Part shown: positions 18,109 to 26,844 of the stretch, one piece after another | How positions within the stretch are numbered: position 1 is the stretch's first letter | Layout of the letters: each line of letters opens with the position of its first letter | From: Halobacteriales archaeon QS_5_70_15 | GTDB taxonomy: Archaea > Halobacteriota > Halobacteria > Halobacteriales > Haloarculaceae | Length of the DNA: 42,627 nt | Assembly: GCA_003022005.1 (NCBI GenBank) | Contig: PXRQ01000095.1 | Location: 1 to 42,627 of the forward strand | Direction of reading: 5' to 3' | Translations under genes and position numbers: made by a program | The notes under the pieces: generated by a model | Database searches by the model: none | What the model saw: only the letters and a program-made list of their open reading frames with translations | What the model was told of the DNA's origin: nothing

Positions 18109-19464
18109 CTACACCATCGGCGTCCCGTCGGCCCGCGGCCCCAGCATCGGCCCGTGCGGCCCGTCACCCTCCACGACCCGCCGGGTCTCGTAGTCCGTGG
18201 AACGCTCCACGGGCACCCGTCCGATGGCCCGGATCATGTCGACGTACTCCGCGACCGAGCGGAACTCGCCGTGCTCGCCGCCCGCCCGCTTGGTGATCTC
18301 CTCCGAGAGGATGGTCCCCATGAAGTCGTCGGCGCCACAGGAGAGCATCTTCAGCCCCCGGGCGTCGCCGTACTTCACCCACGAGGACTGGACGTGGTCG
18401 ACGTTGTCCAGGTACAGCCGCGAGACGGCGATCATCAGTTCGTCCTCGGCGTGGGAGGCCCCGCCGGCGACCATTCCCCTCTCGTACAGCGGCGTGTCGT
18501 GGTGGACGAACGAGAGGGGAACGAACTCCGTTATCGCGCCCGTCCGGTCCTGCAGCTCGCGCAGGCGGTCGAGATGCATCACGCGGTGCATCTCGTTCTC
18601 GGCGTGGCCGTACATGATCGTCGAGGTGGTCGGGAGGCCGACGTTCGCCGCGGCCTCCATCGCCTCTAGCCATTCGGCGGTGTCGATCTTCCCCGGACAG
18701 ATGACCTCGCGCACCTCGTCGACGAGGATCTCCGCCGCCGTGCCGGGCACGGAATCCAGTCCCGCCTCCTGCAGCGCGCCGTAGGTCTCCTCGTAGGAGC
18801 GGTCGGTCCCCCGGCGGGCGTGGTAGGCCTCCTCGGGGGTCATCGAGTGGAGGTGGACCCCACCCACGCTCATGGCCTCCATCTGCTCGACGTACGTCCC
18901 GGGGTCGACCTCGTAGGCCTCCGGCGGGCGGTAGTTCGGCGGGTCGTCCATGGATTCGAGGTGCTCGCGGTGGTCGGCGTCGAGGACGAACGCGGGGTGG
19001 AGTCCCGAGACGGAGGTGACCTCGTAGATGCCCCGGTCGAGGTGGGCCTCGACGATCTCGCGGGACTCGGCGGGCGTCTTCGCGAAGCCCCCGTCGCCGT
19101 GCTGGCCGTCGTAGCCCTCCTCGAACGAGCCGGCGGGATCCTTGAAGTTACAGAAGAGACAGCCGGTGTTGCAGGCGGTCGTGACGTTGTTGTTGAGGTT
19201 GACGACGAACGTGACCTCCTCGCCGACGACCTCTACCCGCCGACGGTCCGCGGCCTCGAGGACCAGCTCCTTCCGCCGGGGGTCGATCCCCTCGACGTCG
19301 GTGCCGGTGGTCATGAGTTCGACGCCGTCGGCGACGGCCAGCCGCTCGCCCGCGCGGGCCTTCGCCAGCGCGTTCTCGAACGACTGGTCGGTCTCCGGGA
19401 CGTGTTCGAAGTCGAACTCCTCCCGGGGAACGTTCGCCCGTGCCGACGTCTCGAACGCGTCCAT
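18109..19464 (-). CDS. cofH: FO synthase subunit 2 (CofH), radical SAM
   Basis: CofH (451 aa) joins the 4-hydroxybenzyl part of tyrosine to 5-amino-6-ribitylaminouracil, the first step of the deazaflavin FO, precursor of coenzyme F420. The radical-SAM motif CNTGCLFC places the three Fe-S cysteines at residues 98, 102 and 105. Further family segments are SVSGLHPAF, PGTAAEILVDEVR and STIMYGHAE. The ATG at 19464 begins MDAFETSARANVP; GGAGG and a GTTTTTACC TATA-like box about 25 nt upstream support it over the longer open frame. The partner cofG is not in the window. Confidence 0.95.
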   Translation of the reverse strand: MDAFETSARANVPREEFDFEHVPETDQSFENALAKARAGERLAVADGVELMTTGTDVEGIDPRRKELVLEAADRRRVEVVGEEVTFVVNLNNNVTTACNTGCLFCNFKDPAGSFEEGYDGQHGDGGFAKTPAESREIVEAHLDRGIYEVTSVSGLHPAFVLDADHREHLESMDDPPNYRPPEAYEVDPGTYVEQMEAMSVGGVHLHSMTPEEAYHARRGTDRSYEETYGALQEAGLDSVPGTAAEILVDEVREVICPGKIDTAEWLEAMEAAANVGLPTTSTIMYGHAENEMHRVMHLDRLRELQDRTGAITEFVPLSFVHHDTPLYERGMVAGGASHAEDELMIAVSRLYLDNVDHVQSSWVKYGDARGLKMLSCGADDFMGTILSEEITKRAGGEHGEFRSVAEYVDMIRAIGRVPVERSTDYETRRVVEGDGPHGPMLGPRADGTPMV

Positions 19465-19566
19465 ACCCCCTCCGTTCACCTGAAGGGTAAAAACCCACCG
19501 GCGTCGGTCGGGAAAGGAGGAGCGGGGGACGTTCGAGCCGCTTGGTTTCCAGCGAAAGCGACTACG

Positions 19567-19588
19567 GAGAACACCTCGAAAGCCCCCG
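19567..19588. repeat. 22-bp intergenic repeat, copy 2
   Basis: Identical to 17778-17799. It lies in the spacer between the divergent cofH and MutS-family genes. Confidence 0.85.
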
Positions 19589-19691
19589 ACCCGTCCCAGT
19601 TCCACCCGGGCGGTTCTCCGGTCGACGGACGCCGACCCGACCACGGCTCATACACGACCGGAGCCGGTGAAGTTTTGCCCGACGGCGGCTC

Positions 19692-21842
19692 ATGGTCCCG
19701 CAGATGGACCTCGAGGCCATCCCCGGCGTCGGGGCGAAGACCGCCAGCCGGCTCCGCGAACTCGAGGACCCGGAGGGAACGCTCGAATCCGGCGACGTGG
19801 CGGCCATCGCCCGCGCGCCGGGGATCAGCGAGGGCCGGGCGGCCCGCATCGCCCGCGCCGCCGTCCGCCACCGCCACGGCGACGACGGGACGTTCCTCGC
19901 AACCGACCGGGCCCGGGAGATCTACCGGTCGGCGCTCTCCCTGGTCCAGGAGCGGGCGGTCACCGACTACGCGGAGCGTCGGCTCGAGACGCTCTATCCC
20001 TCGGGCGCCGAGTCACGCATCGAGGAGGTCCGGGCGTTCGTCGCGGACGCGGTGGAGCGGGACCCGGATCCGGCGGTCGTCGAGTCGCTCGCGGGCGTCG
20101 AGCCCCTGGAGCCGGCCAGGGACGTCAGGGTTCGCGACCGGTGCCTCGCGACGAGCGACGCCGAGACCTACTCGCAGGCGCGCGAGCTCGTCCCGGAGCT
20201 GAGCGTCGAACTCGTCGAGGACGCCCGCGGGCTGGCCGAACTCGCGAGGGGCTACTCGACGGTGATCGCGCTGGACGAGTCGTTCGCCGGCCTCGACGTC
20301 GAGGGGGACGTCCGCGTCGAGCCGGAAGCGCTCTCCGATCCGGCGAGCGTCGTCCCCGAGCGGACGCTCGCGTTCTTCGCCCGGAACCGCGACCGGCTCC
20401 GGGCCGCGGTCGCGGTCCACTGGGCCTCGTCGCTGGAGCCGCCGTGTGATCTCGACGCCCTGGAATCGGCGCTCTCGCGCCTCGGAGCGGACGGGACGGT
20501 CGCCGGCGACGAGCACCTCGACGCGCTCGGAACGGCGGTCGACGACCTCGACGCCGCAGTGTCGATGGCCGAGAGCGTCGCCAACGACCGGCTCCGGACC
20601 GCGATCGAGGAGCGGGACGTCACCATCGAGGGGGCGGACCTGCTCTCGCTGGTCGAGCGCGGCGCGGGGGTGGACTCGCTGCTGCGTCGCGAACTGAGCG
20701 ACGAGTACGCCGAGGCGGTCGAGGCCGCGCGGGACCACCTCGTCGACGCGCTCGGCGTCGAGGACTACGCGTCGACCGCCCGCCGGGCGTTCGGCGACGA
20801 GCCGACCTTCCCGGTGGAGGCCGAGGAACGGGTCGTCTCGCGGCTCCGCGAGGAGCTCATCGCGGCACGGGACCGCCGGGCGACGGAACTGAAACGGGAG
20901 CTCGCGGCCGACCTGGCCGACCTCCGCGAGCCGTCGATGGCGCTCGTCGACGCCGCGCTGGATCTCGACGTCGAGCTCGCGGTGTCGCGGTTCGCCCGCG
21001 AGTTCGACTGTACGATGCCGACGTTCGGCGGGGAGGGCTTCGGGATCGAGGGGGGGCGCTCGCCGCTGCTCGACGTCCCGTTCGAGGCGGTCGAGCCCGT
21101 CGACTACGGCGTCTCGGGCGTGGCGCTGCTCTCGGGGGTCAACAGCGGCGGGAAGACCTCGACGCTCGATCTGGTCGCGCTGGTGGTCGTGCTCGCGCAC
21201 ATGGGGCTGCCGGTCCCGGCCGAGCGCGCGCGTACCGAGCGGTTCGAGGCGCTCCACTACCAGGCCAAGACCCAGGGAACCCTCGACGCGGGGGCGTTCG
21301 AAGCGACGCTCCGGGAGTTCGGCGCGCTTGCGAGCGAGGGCGGGGAATCGAACGGGGACGGGGACGGGGACGGGTGCGGAGTCGAGGGCGGTGGCCGGCT
21401 CGTCCTCGTCGACGAACTGGAGTCGATCACCGAGCCGGGGGCGAGCGCGGTCATCATCGCGGGGATACTGGAGGCGCTCGCGGAGGGGGCGTCGACGGCG
21501 GTGTTCGTCTCGCACCTCGCGGGGGAGATACGCGACGCCGCGTCGGTCGACGTCGCCGTGGACGGGATCGAGGCGGTGGGGCTCGAGGACGGCGAACTGG
21601 TCGTCGAGCGGGGAGGGCGACTCGAACGGGAACGGGTTCTACGGGCGGCTCCTGGAGAAGTTCGAGGGGGGTTAGCGCCACTCGTCGACGACGAGCGCGT
21701 CGGCGAGCGGCGCGGAGAGCCACGCCTCCTCCCGACAGAGCGCCGCGATCACGAGGTCCGCCCCGTCGATCGAAGCCATCACTTCACAGTCGGGTGCGGT
21801 CTCACCGGCGGCGGTCGGGTCCTGTGCCATGCTTGTGAATAG
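19692..21842 (+). CDS. MutS-family ATPase with N-terminal HhH; frameshifted C-terminus
   Basis: The N-terminus carries a helix-hairpin-helix (AIPGVGAKTASRLREL, DNA binding). A long helical lever region follows, then the MutS ATPase: Walker A SGVNSGGKT at about residue 480 and Walker B LVLVDELESIT at about 571, then VSHLAGEI. This resembles archaeal MutS/MutS2-like proteins; the precise repair role is unknown. After GLEDGELVVER (about 21606) the frame becomes Arg-rich and runs on to 21842, while the next frame encodes GNGFYGRLLEKFEGG and stops at 21675, the likely ancestral end. An indel, probably with a loss of about 20-30 residues, is inferred. A GGGGAC repeat lies inside the gene. Confidence 0.82.
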   Translation: MVPQMDLEAIPGVGAKTASRLRELEDPEGTLESGDVAAIARAPGISEGRAARIARAAVRHRHGDDGTFLATDRAREIYRSALSLVQERAVTDYAERRLETLYPSGAESRIEEVRAFVADAVERDPDPAVVESLAGVEPLEPARDVRVRDRCLATSDAETYSQARELVPELSVELVEDARGLAELARGYSTVIALDESFAGLDVEGDVRVEPEALSDPASVVPERTLAFFARNRDRLRAAVAVHWASSLEPPCDLDALESALSRLGADGTVAGDEHLDALGTAVDDLDAAVSMAESVANDRLRTAIEERDVTIEGADLLSLVERGAGVDSLLRRELSDEYAEAVEAARDHLVDALGVEDYASTARRAFGDEPTFPVEAEERVVSRLREELIAARDRRATELKRELAADLADLREPSMALVDAALDLDVELAVSRFAREFDCTMPTFGGEGFGIEGGRSPLLDVPFEAVEPVDYGVSGVALLSGVNSGGKTSTLDLVALVVVLAHMGLPVPAERARTERFEALHYQAKTQGTLDAGAFEATLREFGALASEGGESNGDGDGDGCGVEGGGRLVLVDELESITEPGASAVIIAGILEALAEGASTAVFVSHLAGEIRDAASVDVAVDGIEAVGLEDGELVVERGGRLERERVLRAAPGEVRGGLAPLVDDERVGERRGEPRLLPTERRDHEVRPVDRSHHFTVGCGLTGGGRVLCHACE
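21354..21371 (+). repeat. Three tandem GGGGAC hexamers
   Basis: Encodes a Gly-Asp repeat between the two ATPase motifs of the MutS-family protein, in a loop where length variation is probably tolerated. Confidence 0.9.
21672..21830 (-). CDS. Small conserved haloarchaeal protein (DUF7556-like)
   Basis: 52 aa: starts MAQDPTAAGETAPDCEV and ends DALVVDEWR. The core ASIDGADLVIAALCREEAWLS matches my recollection of a small haloarchaeal family (DUF7556) with an IDG...LVIA...DAWL pattern; function unknown. A strong TATA box (21851-21861) about 26 nt upstream of the ATG predicts a leaderless mRNA. The stop codon overlaps by 3 bp the probable original stop of the convergent MutS-family gene. Confidence 0.75.
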   Translation of the reverse strand: MAQDPTAAGETAPDCEVMASIDGADLVIAALCREEAWLSAPLADALVVDEWR

Positions 21843-21850
21843 CTGACAGT

Positions 21851-21861
21851 CATTATATAAA
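21851..21861 (-). promoter_or_regulatory. TATA box of the 52-aa gene
   Basis: Minus-strand TTTATATAATG, centred about 26 nt upstream of the ATG at 21830. One of the clearest TATA boxes in the window. Confidence 0.8.
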
Positions 21862-22102
21862 CGTAGCGGAACGGTCAGTCGACGTGCACGACCGCCTACC
21901 GGGCCGCGTCCGCCCCGTCACGGCCGGGACGCCGGCACCGGGTTCCCGACCGCCGCGAGTCCGGGGCCGATGGTGAAACGCGGATTTCAGCATACGACAC
22001 GTATTAGTCCGGAAGGGTTCGAGCCGGGGACGCATGCTGTTCCGACCCTCGCGGTGGGGCTGGAGGGCGCAGTTCGATCCGAAGGGGCGGACGGCAACGC
22101 CA

Positions 22103-22130
22103 GTTTTAACCGCGAGCGGTCAGGAGGTGG
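22103..22130 (+). promoter_or_regulatory. Promoter and ribosome binding site of the ABC importer operon
   Basis: GTTTTAAC (22103-22110) is a TATA-like element and GGAGGTGG (22123-22130) is a near-perfect Shine-Dalgarno 7 nt before the ATG at 22138. If that TATA is used, the transcript would start too close to include the Shine-Dalgarno, so a further upstream start (ACGTATTAG near 21999) may also be used. Confidence 0.55.
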
Positions 22131-22137
22131 ACACGTA

Positions 22138-24000
22138 ATGACAAAAGATACCAACGTCTCCCGCCGTCGCTTCCTCGTCGCGACGGGCGGGGCTGCGGGC
22201 GCCGCGGCGCTCGCCGGATGTACGGGTGGTGACAGTACGCCGACGACCGAGAGCGGCGGCGGCGAGACCGAGACGGAGGCGCCCCAGGACACCGCGACGC
22301 CGAGCGACGGTGGCGACGGCGGGCCGACGCTCCAGCTCATCAACGAGACGAACGGATCCGGCGGGTTCGATCCGGTCAAGTCCGGGGACACGGCCTCGGG
22401 GCGGGTCGTCCAGCAGCTCTACGACGGGCTGATGAACTACCCGAACGGCGAGACCAGCCCGGAGCAGCTGCTCGCCGAGGGGTTCGAGACGAGCGACGAC
22501 TTCACGACGTACACGTTCACGCTCAAGGACGCGACGTTCCACGACGGCTCGCAGGTGACCGCCGAGGACTTCGTCTACTCGTTCCGCAGGCTGGCGTTCT
22601 CGCCGAACTCCGTCCGCTCGTACTTCGTCCTCGACTCGCTCGGGGTCGTCCAGGAGGGCGGCACCGGCGACTACGGCGAGGACCCCCTGGGCGTCTACGC
22701 CGAGGACGAGTCGACGCTCCGCCTCGAGCTGAGCCAGGCGTTCCACAGCGTGCTCGCCATGCTCGCGTACTCCTCGTTCGCGGCCCACCCGAAGGGCATC
22801 GCGGGCGGCTCGCCGGGCGACGAGCAGACGTCCGACGGGAACCCGAGCGAGTCCTACCGCGAGTTCCTCGAGTCCAACCCCATCGGTGCCGGTCCGTTCC
22901 GGTTCGAGGCCTGGGAGAAGGGGACCTCGGTCGACGTCTCGCGGTTCGAGGACTACCACGGCGAGGTGGCCTCGCTCGCCGGCGTCCACTGGGAGGTCAT
23001 CGAGGACGACCAGGCGGCCTACCAGTACGCCATGAACAAGAACGCGGACTGGTTCGGCATCCCGACGGCCCAGTACAACCCCGACAACGTCCAGGACGCG
23101 GAGAAGGACGAAGCCGGCCGCACGGTGGGGCAGTACGGTCCGCTCCAGAACGACGAGACGGTCAACTACCTGAAGGTGCCCGAGGTGTCGACGTTCTACT
23201 TCGGGCTGAACACGGCGGCGGTCCCCAAGCCGGTCCGCCAGGCCGTCGCGTACGTCACCAACCAGGAACAGCTGGCGTCACAGGTGTTCAAGAACCGGCA
23301 GTCCCCGGCCTACCACCTGACGCCGCCGCTGATCTACCCCGGCGGCGGGAACGAGTACGACGCCCACGTCGAGGAAGCCTACCCCTACGGCGTCGGCGAG
23401 GTCGACGTCCAGAGCGCCAAGCAGGTGATGGAGGAGGCGGGCTACGGCGAGGACAACCGGTTCTCGTTCACGTTCACCCACTACCAGAGCCAGACCTGGA
23501 GCGAGATCGCCCAGATCATCCAGCAGTCGCTCTCGCCGGCGTACATCGACATGGAGATCGAGCAGGCCCAGTTCGGGACGCTGCTCAACCGCGGCCGCGA
23601 GGGGAACCTGGAGGCGTACACGCTCGGGTGGATCGCCGACTGGCCGGCGCCGGACAACTTCCTCCAGCTCATCCACCCCCCGAACACGGTGACCGGCGAG
23701 ACGGGCGTGCTCGGCTACGTGAACTGGGGACAGACCGACCAGGGGATGACCGACGCCGCCCAGCAGGCCAAGGACGCCTACGAGACGGTCCAGGACAACC
23801 TGGCCCCGACCGAGGAGGCCCAGCAGGCCCGCAACGAGGCCTACATCCAGATCGAGGAGGCCAACTGGGAGGACGTCGTGTTCGTGAACACGTTCCACGG
23901 CGCCAGCGAGGCGTTCTGGTACGACTACCTCGAGCGCCCCAAGTTCGGGGCGATGGGGACCTCACGCCAGAAGCTCAACACGGTCACGAAGAACCAGTAG
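22138..24000 (+). CDS. ABC transporter substrate-binding lipoprotein (dipeptide/oligopeptide type)
   Basis: Family 5 solute-binding protein (620 aa) that captures ligand at the cell surface for the following permeases. The N-terminus VSRRRFLVATGGAAGAAALA then GC is a Tat signal with lipobox (Cys at about residue 29). A Thr/Glu/Gly-rich tether (about 30-65) follows. The binding domain has DPVKSGDTASGRVVQQLYDG, FTLKDATFHDGSQVTAEDFV and the late LGWIADWPAPDNFLQLIHPP. Peptide, nickel or sugar ligands are all known in this family, so the substrate is open. It heads a complete five-gene importer locus; the next gene is 131 bp downstream. Confidence 0.93.
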   Translation: MTKDTNVSRRRFLVATGGAAGAAALAGCTGGDSTPTTESGGGETETEAPQDTATPSDGGDGGPTLQLINETNGSGGFDPVKSGDTASGRVVQQLYDGLMNYPNGETSPEQLLAEGFETSDDFTTYTFTLKDATFHDGSQVTAEDFVYSFRRLAFSPNSVRSYFVLDSLGVVQEGGTGDYGEDPLGVYAEDESTLRLELSQAFHSVLAMLAYSSFAAHPKGIAGGSPGDEQTSDGNPSESYREFLESNPIGAGPFRFEAWEKGTSVDVSRFEDYHGEVASLAGVHWEVIEDDQAAYQYAMNKNADWFGIPTAQYNPDNVQDAEKDEAGRTVGQYGPLQNDETVNYLKVPEVSTFYFGLNTAAVPKPVRQAVAYVTNQEQLASQVFKNRQSPAYHLTPPLIYPGGGNEYDAHVEEAYPYGVGEVDVQSAKQVMEEAGYGEDNRFSFTFTHYQSQTWSEIAQIIQQSLSPAYIDMEIEQAQFGTLLNRGREGNLEAYTLGWIADWPAPDNFLQLIHPPNTVTGETGVLGYVNWGQTDQGMTDAAQQAKDAYETVQDNLAPTEEAQQARNEAYIQIEEANWEDVVFVNTFHGASEAFWYDYLERPKFGAMGTSRQKLNTVTKNQ

Positions 24001-24117
24001 AGCCCGGGAGCCGTTCGACACGCGTCGCCCGCTTTTGCCCGAGGGGTAGCGTTGCGAAAGAGATAATTGCCGGAGACCGAAAACCCACCACAGCAGAGAC
24101 GTATGACTCGCACACAG

Positions 24118-24125
24118 GGAGGTGA
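24118..24125 (+). promoter_or_regulatory. Shine-Dalgarno fixing the GTG start of the first permease
   Basis: GGAGGTGA, perfectly complementary to the usual 16S rRNA 3' end, lies 6 nt before GTG at 24132. It sits inside a 10-codon frame (ATG at 24103) whose TGA overlaps that GTG. Confidence 0.75.
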
Positions 24126-24131
24126 CCGGCC

Positions 24132-25196
24132 GTGAGCCGGTGGCAGTACTTCGCCCGCCGGGTCGTCCTCGCCGTCCCGGTGCTGCTGTTCTCGACGTCG
24201 CTCACGTTCCTGATCATCCGTGCCGGGCCGATCGACCCCGTGGCGGCCGTGACGGGGCTGAACCCGGACCCGGGGTTCCGCCTCAACGTCGCCCAGAGCA
24301 TCGGCGTCGTCAGGCAGAACTGCGGGTCGCCGAACCCGTTCGAGGACTGCCGGGTGCCGCTCTGGGAGCAGTACATCGAGTTCATGATCGGCCTCCTCAC
24401 CTTCGATCTGGGGGTGTCCTGGAACATCTCCCGGGGGACGCCGGTGACCGAACTCATCGCCTCGCGGGCGCCGGTGACCGTGTGGCTCGGCTTCTGGTCG
24501 GTGCTCATCGCGCTGTTCATCGGCATTCCCCTCGGTTTCTACGCCGGGCTCAACCCGAACACCCTCTCCGATTACACGGCGTCGTTCGGCGGCATCGTCT
24601 GGCGGGCGATGCCGAACTTCTGGCTCGGCATCATCCTCGTCGCGATGCTCGTCAACTCCGAGACCCTCACGTCCAACTTCCTCGGGTTCGGCTTCGACTG
24701 GTCGAACTGGCTCTTCCGGACGAAGGTGACGACCGCGCCGAACCTGACGAACCTCGACGACCTCCCGAACCTCGGGGCGGCGATAAAACAGATCATCCCC
24801 GCCGCGCTCGTCCTCGGGTCGGCATCGATGGGCAACGAGATGCGCATCGGCCGGACGGCGGTGCTGGAGACGATCAACTCGAACTACGTCGAGACCGCCC
24901 GGGCGAAGGGGCTCGGCCCCCGGAGCATCGTCTGGAAGCACGTGTTCCGCAACGCGCTCATCCCGCTGGTGCCGATCATCACGGCCGAGGCGTTCCTCCT
25001 CCTCGGCGGGTCGGTCATCGTCGAGCGGGTGTTCGGGATCAACGGCATCGGTGACCTGTTCTTCCGGGCGACGGTCCAGGGCGACCTGCCGCTGGCGGGG
25101 TCGCTCATCTTCGTCTTCATCCTCATCACCCTCTCGGTGAACATCCTGCAGGACTTCCTCTACACGGTGATCGACCCGCGGATCGGCTACGAGTGA
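24132..25196 (+). CDS. ABC transporter permease (DppB type)
   Basis: Integral membrane permease (354 aa) starting MSRWQYFARRVVLAVPVLLF. About six transmembrane helices are visible, with the large extracytoplasmic loop (about residues 55-90) characteristic of DppB. The EAA coupling loop that contacts the ATPases is YVETARAKGLGPRSIVWKHV near residue 255, followed by NALIPLVPIITAE. The GTG start is set by a perfect Shine-Dalgarno. It ends 4 nt before the second permease. An AGATAATT element near 24061-24068 might be an internal promoter. Confidence 0.94.
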   Translation: MSRWQYFARRVVLAVPVLLFSTSLTFLIIRAGPIDPVAAVTGLNPDPGFRLNVAQSIGVVRQNCGSPNPFEDCRVPLWEQYIEFMIGLLTFDLGVSWNISRGTPVTELIASRAPVTVWLGFWSVLIALFIGIPLGFYAGLNPNTLSDYTASFGGIVWRAMPNFWLGIILVAMLVNSETLTSNFLGFGFDWSNWLFRTKVTTAPNLTNLDDLPNLGAAIKQIIPAALVLGSASMGNEMRIGRTAVLETINSNYVETARAKGLGPRSIVWKHVFRNALIPLVPIITAEAFLLLGGSVIVERVFGINGIGDLFFRATVQGDLPLAGSLIFVFILITLSVNILQDFLYTVIDPRIGYE

Positions 25197-25200
25197 ACAC

Positions 25201-26844
25201 ATGAGCGAGACACCATCGGAGACGGCCGACCCCGGCGACGAGAGCGACACCGAGCGAGCCAGCCCCGAAAGGGAGGGCGAGGACGTCCCGCTGCGGACGC
25301 GCCTGGCGCGGAACCCGCGACCGGCGCTGACGTGGACGGCCGTCCTCGCCCTGCTGCTCGCGCTCCAGGCCGGCGCGCTCGTGGAGTTCGTCGCCGTGAC
25401 CCTCGAGTCGGCCCTCGGGGCGGCCGTCCGGGGGGTCCTCGGGACGTTCGGTGGGGGCGTGCCGGCGAACGCGACGAACGCGACGGCGGGCGCGGGCGGC
25501 GGTGGGGGCAGGGGCGGGGTGGTCGGGGGACTGGCCGCGGAGACGCTGCTGGACCCACTGATCGAGTTCGCACGGTCGATCCCGCGACTGCTCACCCGGG
25601 AGACCATCCCGAACCAGGGGTGGCAGACGGGGCCGAACGGCCCCTGGCAGGGGACGTTCCCGACGAACTTCGGGGCCGAGTCGGGGCTCCCGCCGGCGCT
25701 GGCGTGGGGGCTCCGCGTGTTCCTCATCTACGCCTACGTGTTCGCCCTGCTGGCGTGGCTCTGGCGCGGCTACGACCGCTTCGTCGAGCACTACCGCTAC
25801 GCCGACTGGACGCCGCGCGACGACGTCGTCCGGCGGCTCCGGACCCACCGCTGGGGGCAGTTCGGCATGGTGGTCGTGATCCTCTTTCTCACGCTGGCGG
25901 CGTTCGCCCCGGCCATCTCCCCCACGACGTACGACCAGAACGTCCTCAGCCCCTACGAGCACACCCTGAAGTACTACGATGAGGACGCGGGCAGGGTGGT
26001 CGAGACCCCGGTCGGGCAGGCGAACCTCGACACGGCCTCGCAGGGAAACCAGGGGGCGAACATCGGGCCGCTCTCCTACGATCAGTACGGCCGGTTCCAC
26101 CCGTTCGGGACGATGAACAATCCCGGGGCGGACCTGTTCACGTTCATGGCGTTCGGGGCCCGCGTGTCGCTGTTCGTGGGCCTGCTCGCCATCGCCATCA
26201 GTAGCTTCCTCGCCACGGTGTTCGGGCTGTTGACGGCCTACTACAAGGGGATGGTCGACCTCTCGGTGGTGGTGGTCTCGGACACCATCCAGACCATCCC
26301 GGCCATCCTCCTCCTGATCCTGCTGAGCGTCGTGTTCGCCGACCACTGGCTCTCCACGATATACGACGGCGGATTCCTCATCGCCTGTATCCTGGGGGTG
26401 GTCTCGTTCCCGGGGCTGTGGCGCGCGGTTCGCGGCCCCGCCTTCCAGGTCTCCGAGCAGGAGTGGGTCGACGCCGCCCGGTCGTACGGCCAGCGCTCGA
26501 CACAGACGATGCGCAAGCACATGCTGCCGTACATCCTCGGCTACCTGCTCATCTACGGCTCGCTCACCATCGGCGGGGTCATCATCACCACCTCCGCGCT
26601 GTCGTTCCTCGGCATCGGTATCAATCCCCCCACGCCGGAGTGGGGCCGGGCGGTCGACCAGGGGCGGAACTACGTCACCACGCAGTCCTGGCACATCGCG
26701 TTCATTCCCGGGATCATGATCGTCCTGGTGGTGACCGCGTTCAACGCGATGGGCGACGGGATACGGGACGCCATCGACCCGCAGTCCGACACCGGCGAGG
26801 GGGCCGCCACCGAGGCCGCCGCCGCCACGGGGGGTGGCGGATGA
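25201..26844 (+). CDS. ABC transporter permease (DppC type) with long N-terminal extension
   Basis: Second permease, 547 aa, much longer than the usual roughly 300 aa. The DppC core starts near residue 212 (RRLRTHRWGQFGMVVVILFL) and includes FMAFGARVSLFVGLLAIAIS and the EAA loop QEWVDAARSYGQRSTQTMRK. The extra 210 residues contain an acidic start (1-30), a probable helix at about 42-66, a Gly/Asn-rich loop (82-110) and a second helix at about 167-189. It ends in an Ala/Gly-rich tail. The stop overlaps the next start (ATGA). Substrate unknown. Confidence 0.92.
   Translation: MSETPSETADPGDESDTERASPEREGEDVPLRTRLARNPRPALTWTAVLALLLALQAGALVEFVAVTLESALGAAVRGVLGTFGGGVPANATNATAGAGGGGGRGGVVGGLAAETLLDPLIEFARSIPRLLTRETIPNQGWQTGPNGPWQGTFPTNFGAESGLPPALAWGLRVFLIYAYVFALLAWLWRGYDRFVEHYRYADWTPRDDVVRRLRTHRWGQFGMVVVILFLTLAAFAPAISPTTYDQNVLSPYEHTLKYYDEDAGRVVETPVGQANLDTASQGNQGANIGPLSYDQYGRFHPFGTMNNPGADLFTFMAFGARVSLFVGLLAIAISSFLATVFGLLTAYYKGMVDLSVVVVSDTIQTIPAILLLILLSVVFADHWLSTIYDGGFLIACILGVVSFPGLWRAVRGPAFQVSEQEWVDAARSYGQRSTQTMRKHMLPYILGYLLIYGSLTIGGVIITTSALSFLGIGINPPTPEWGRAVDQGRNYVTTQSWHIAFIPGIMIVLVVTAFNAMGDGIRDAIDPQSDTGEGAATEAAAATGGGG

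Noticed and set aside
17739..18296. Plus-strand open frame across the repeat-rich spacer into cofH
   Set aside because: Translation is Arg/Ser/Cys-rich and arises from the intergenic repeats and the antisense of cofH.
23925..25727. A 600-codon minus-strand open frame antisense to the importer genes
   Set aside because: It mirrors two well-supported genes and reads as Arg/Pro/Asp-rich sequence without domains; stop codons are rare in all frames at this G+C content.
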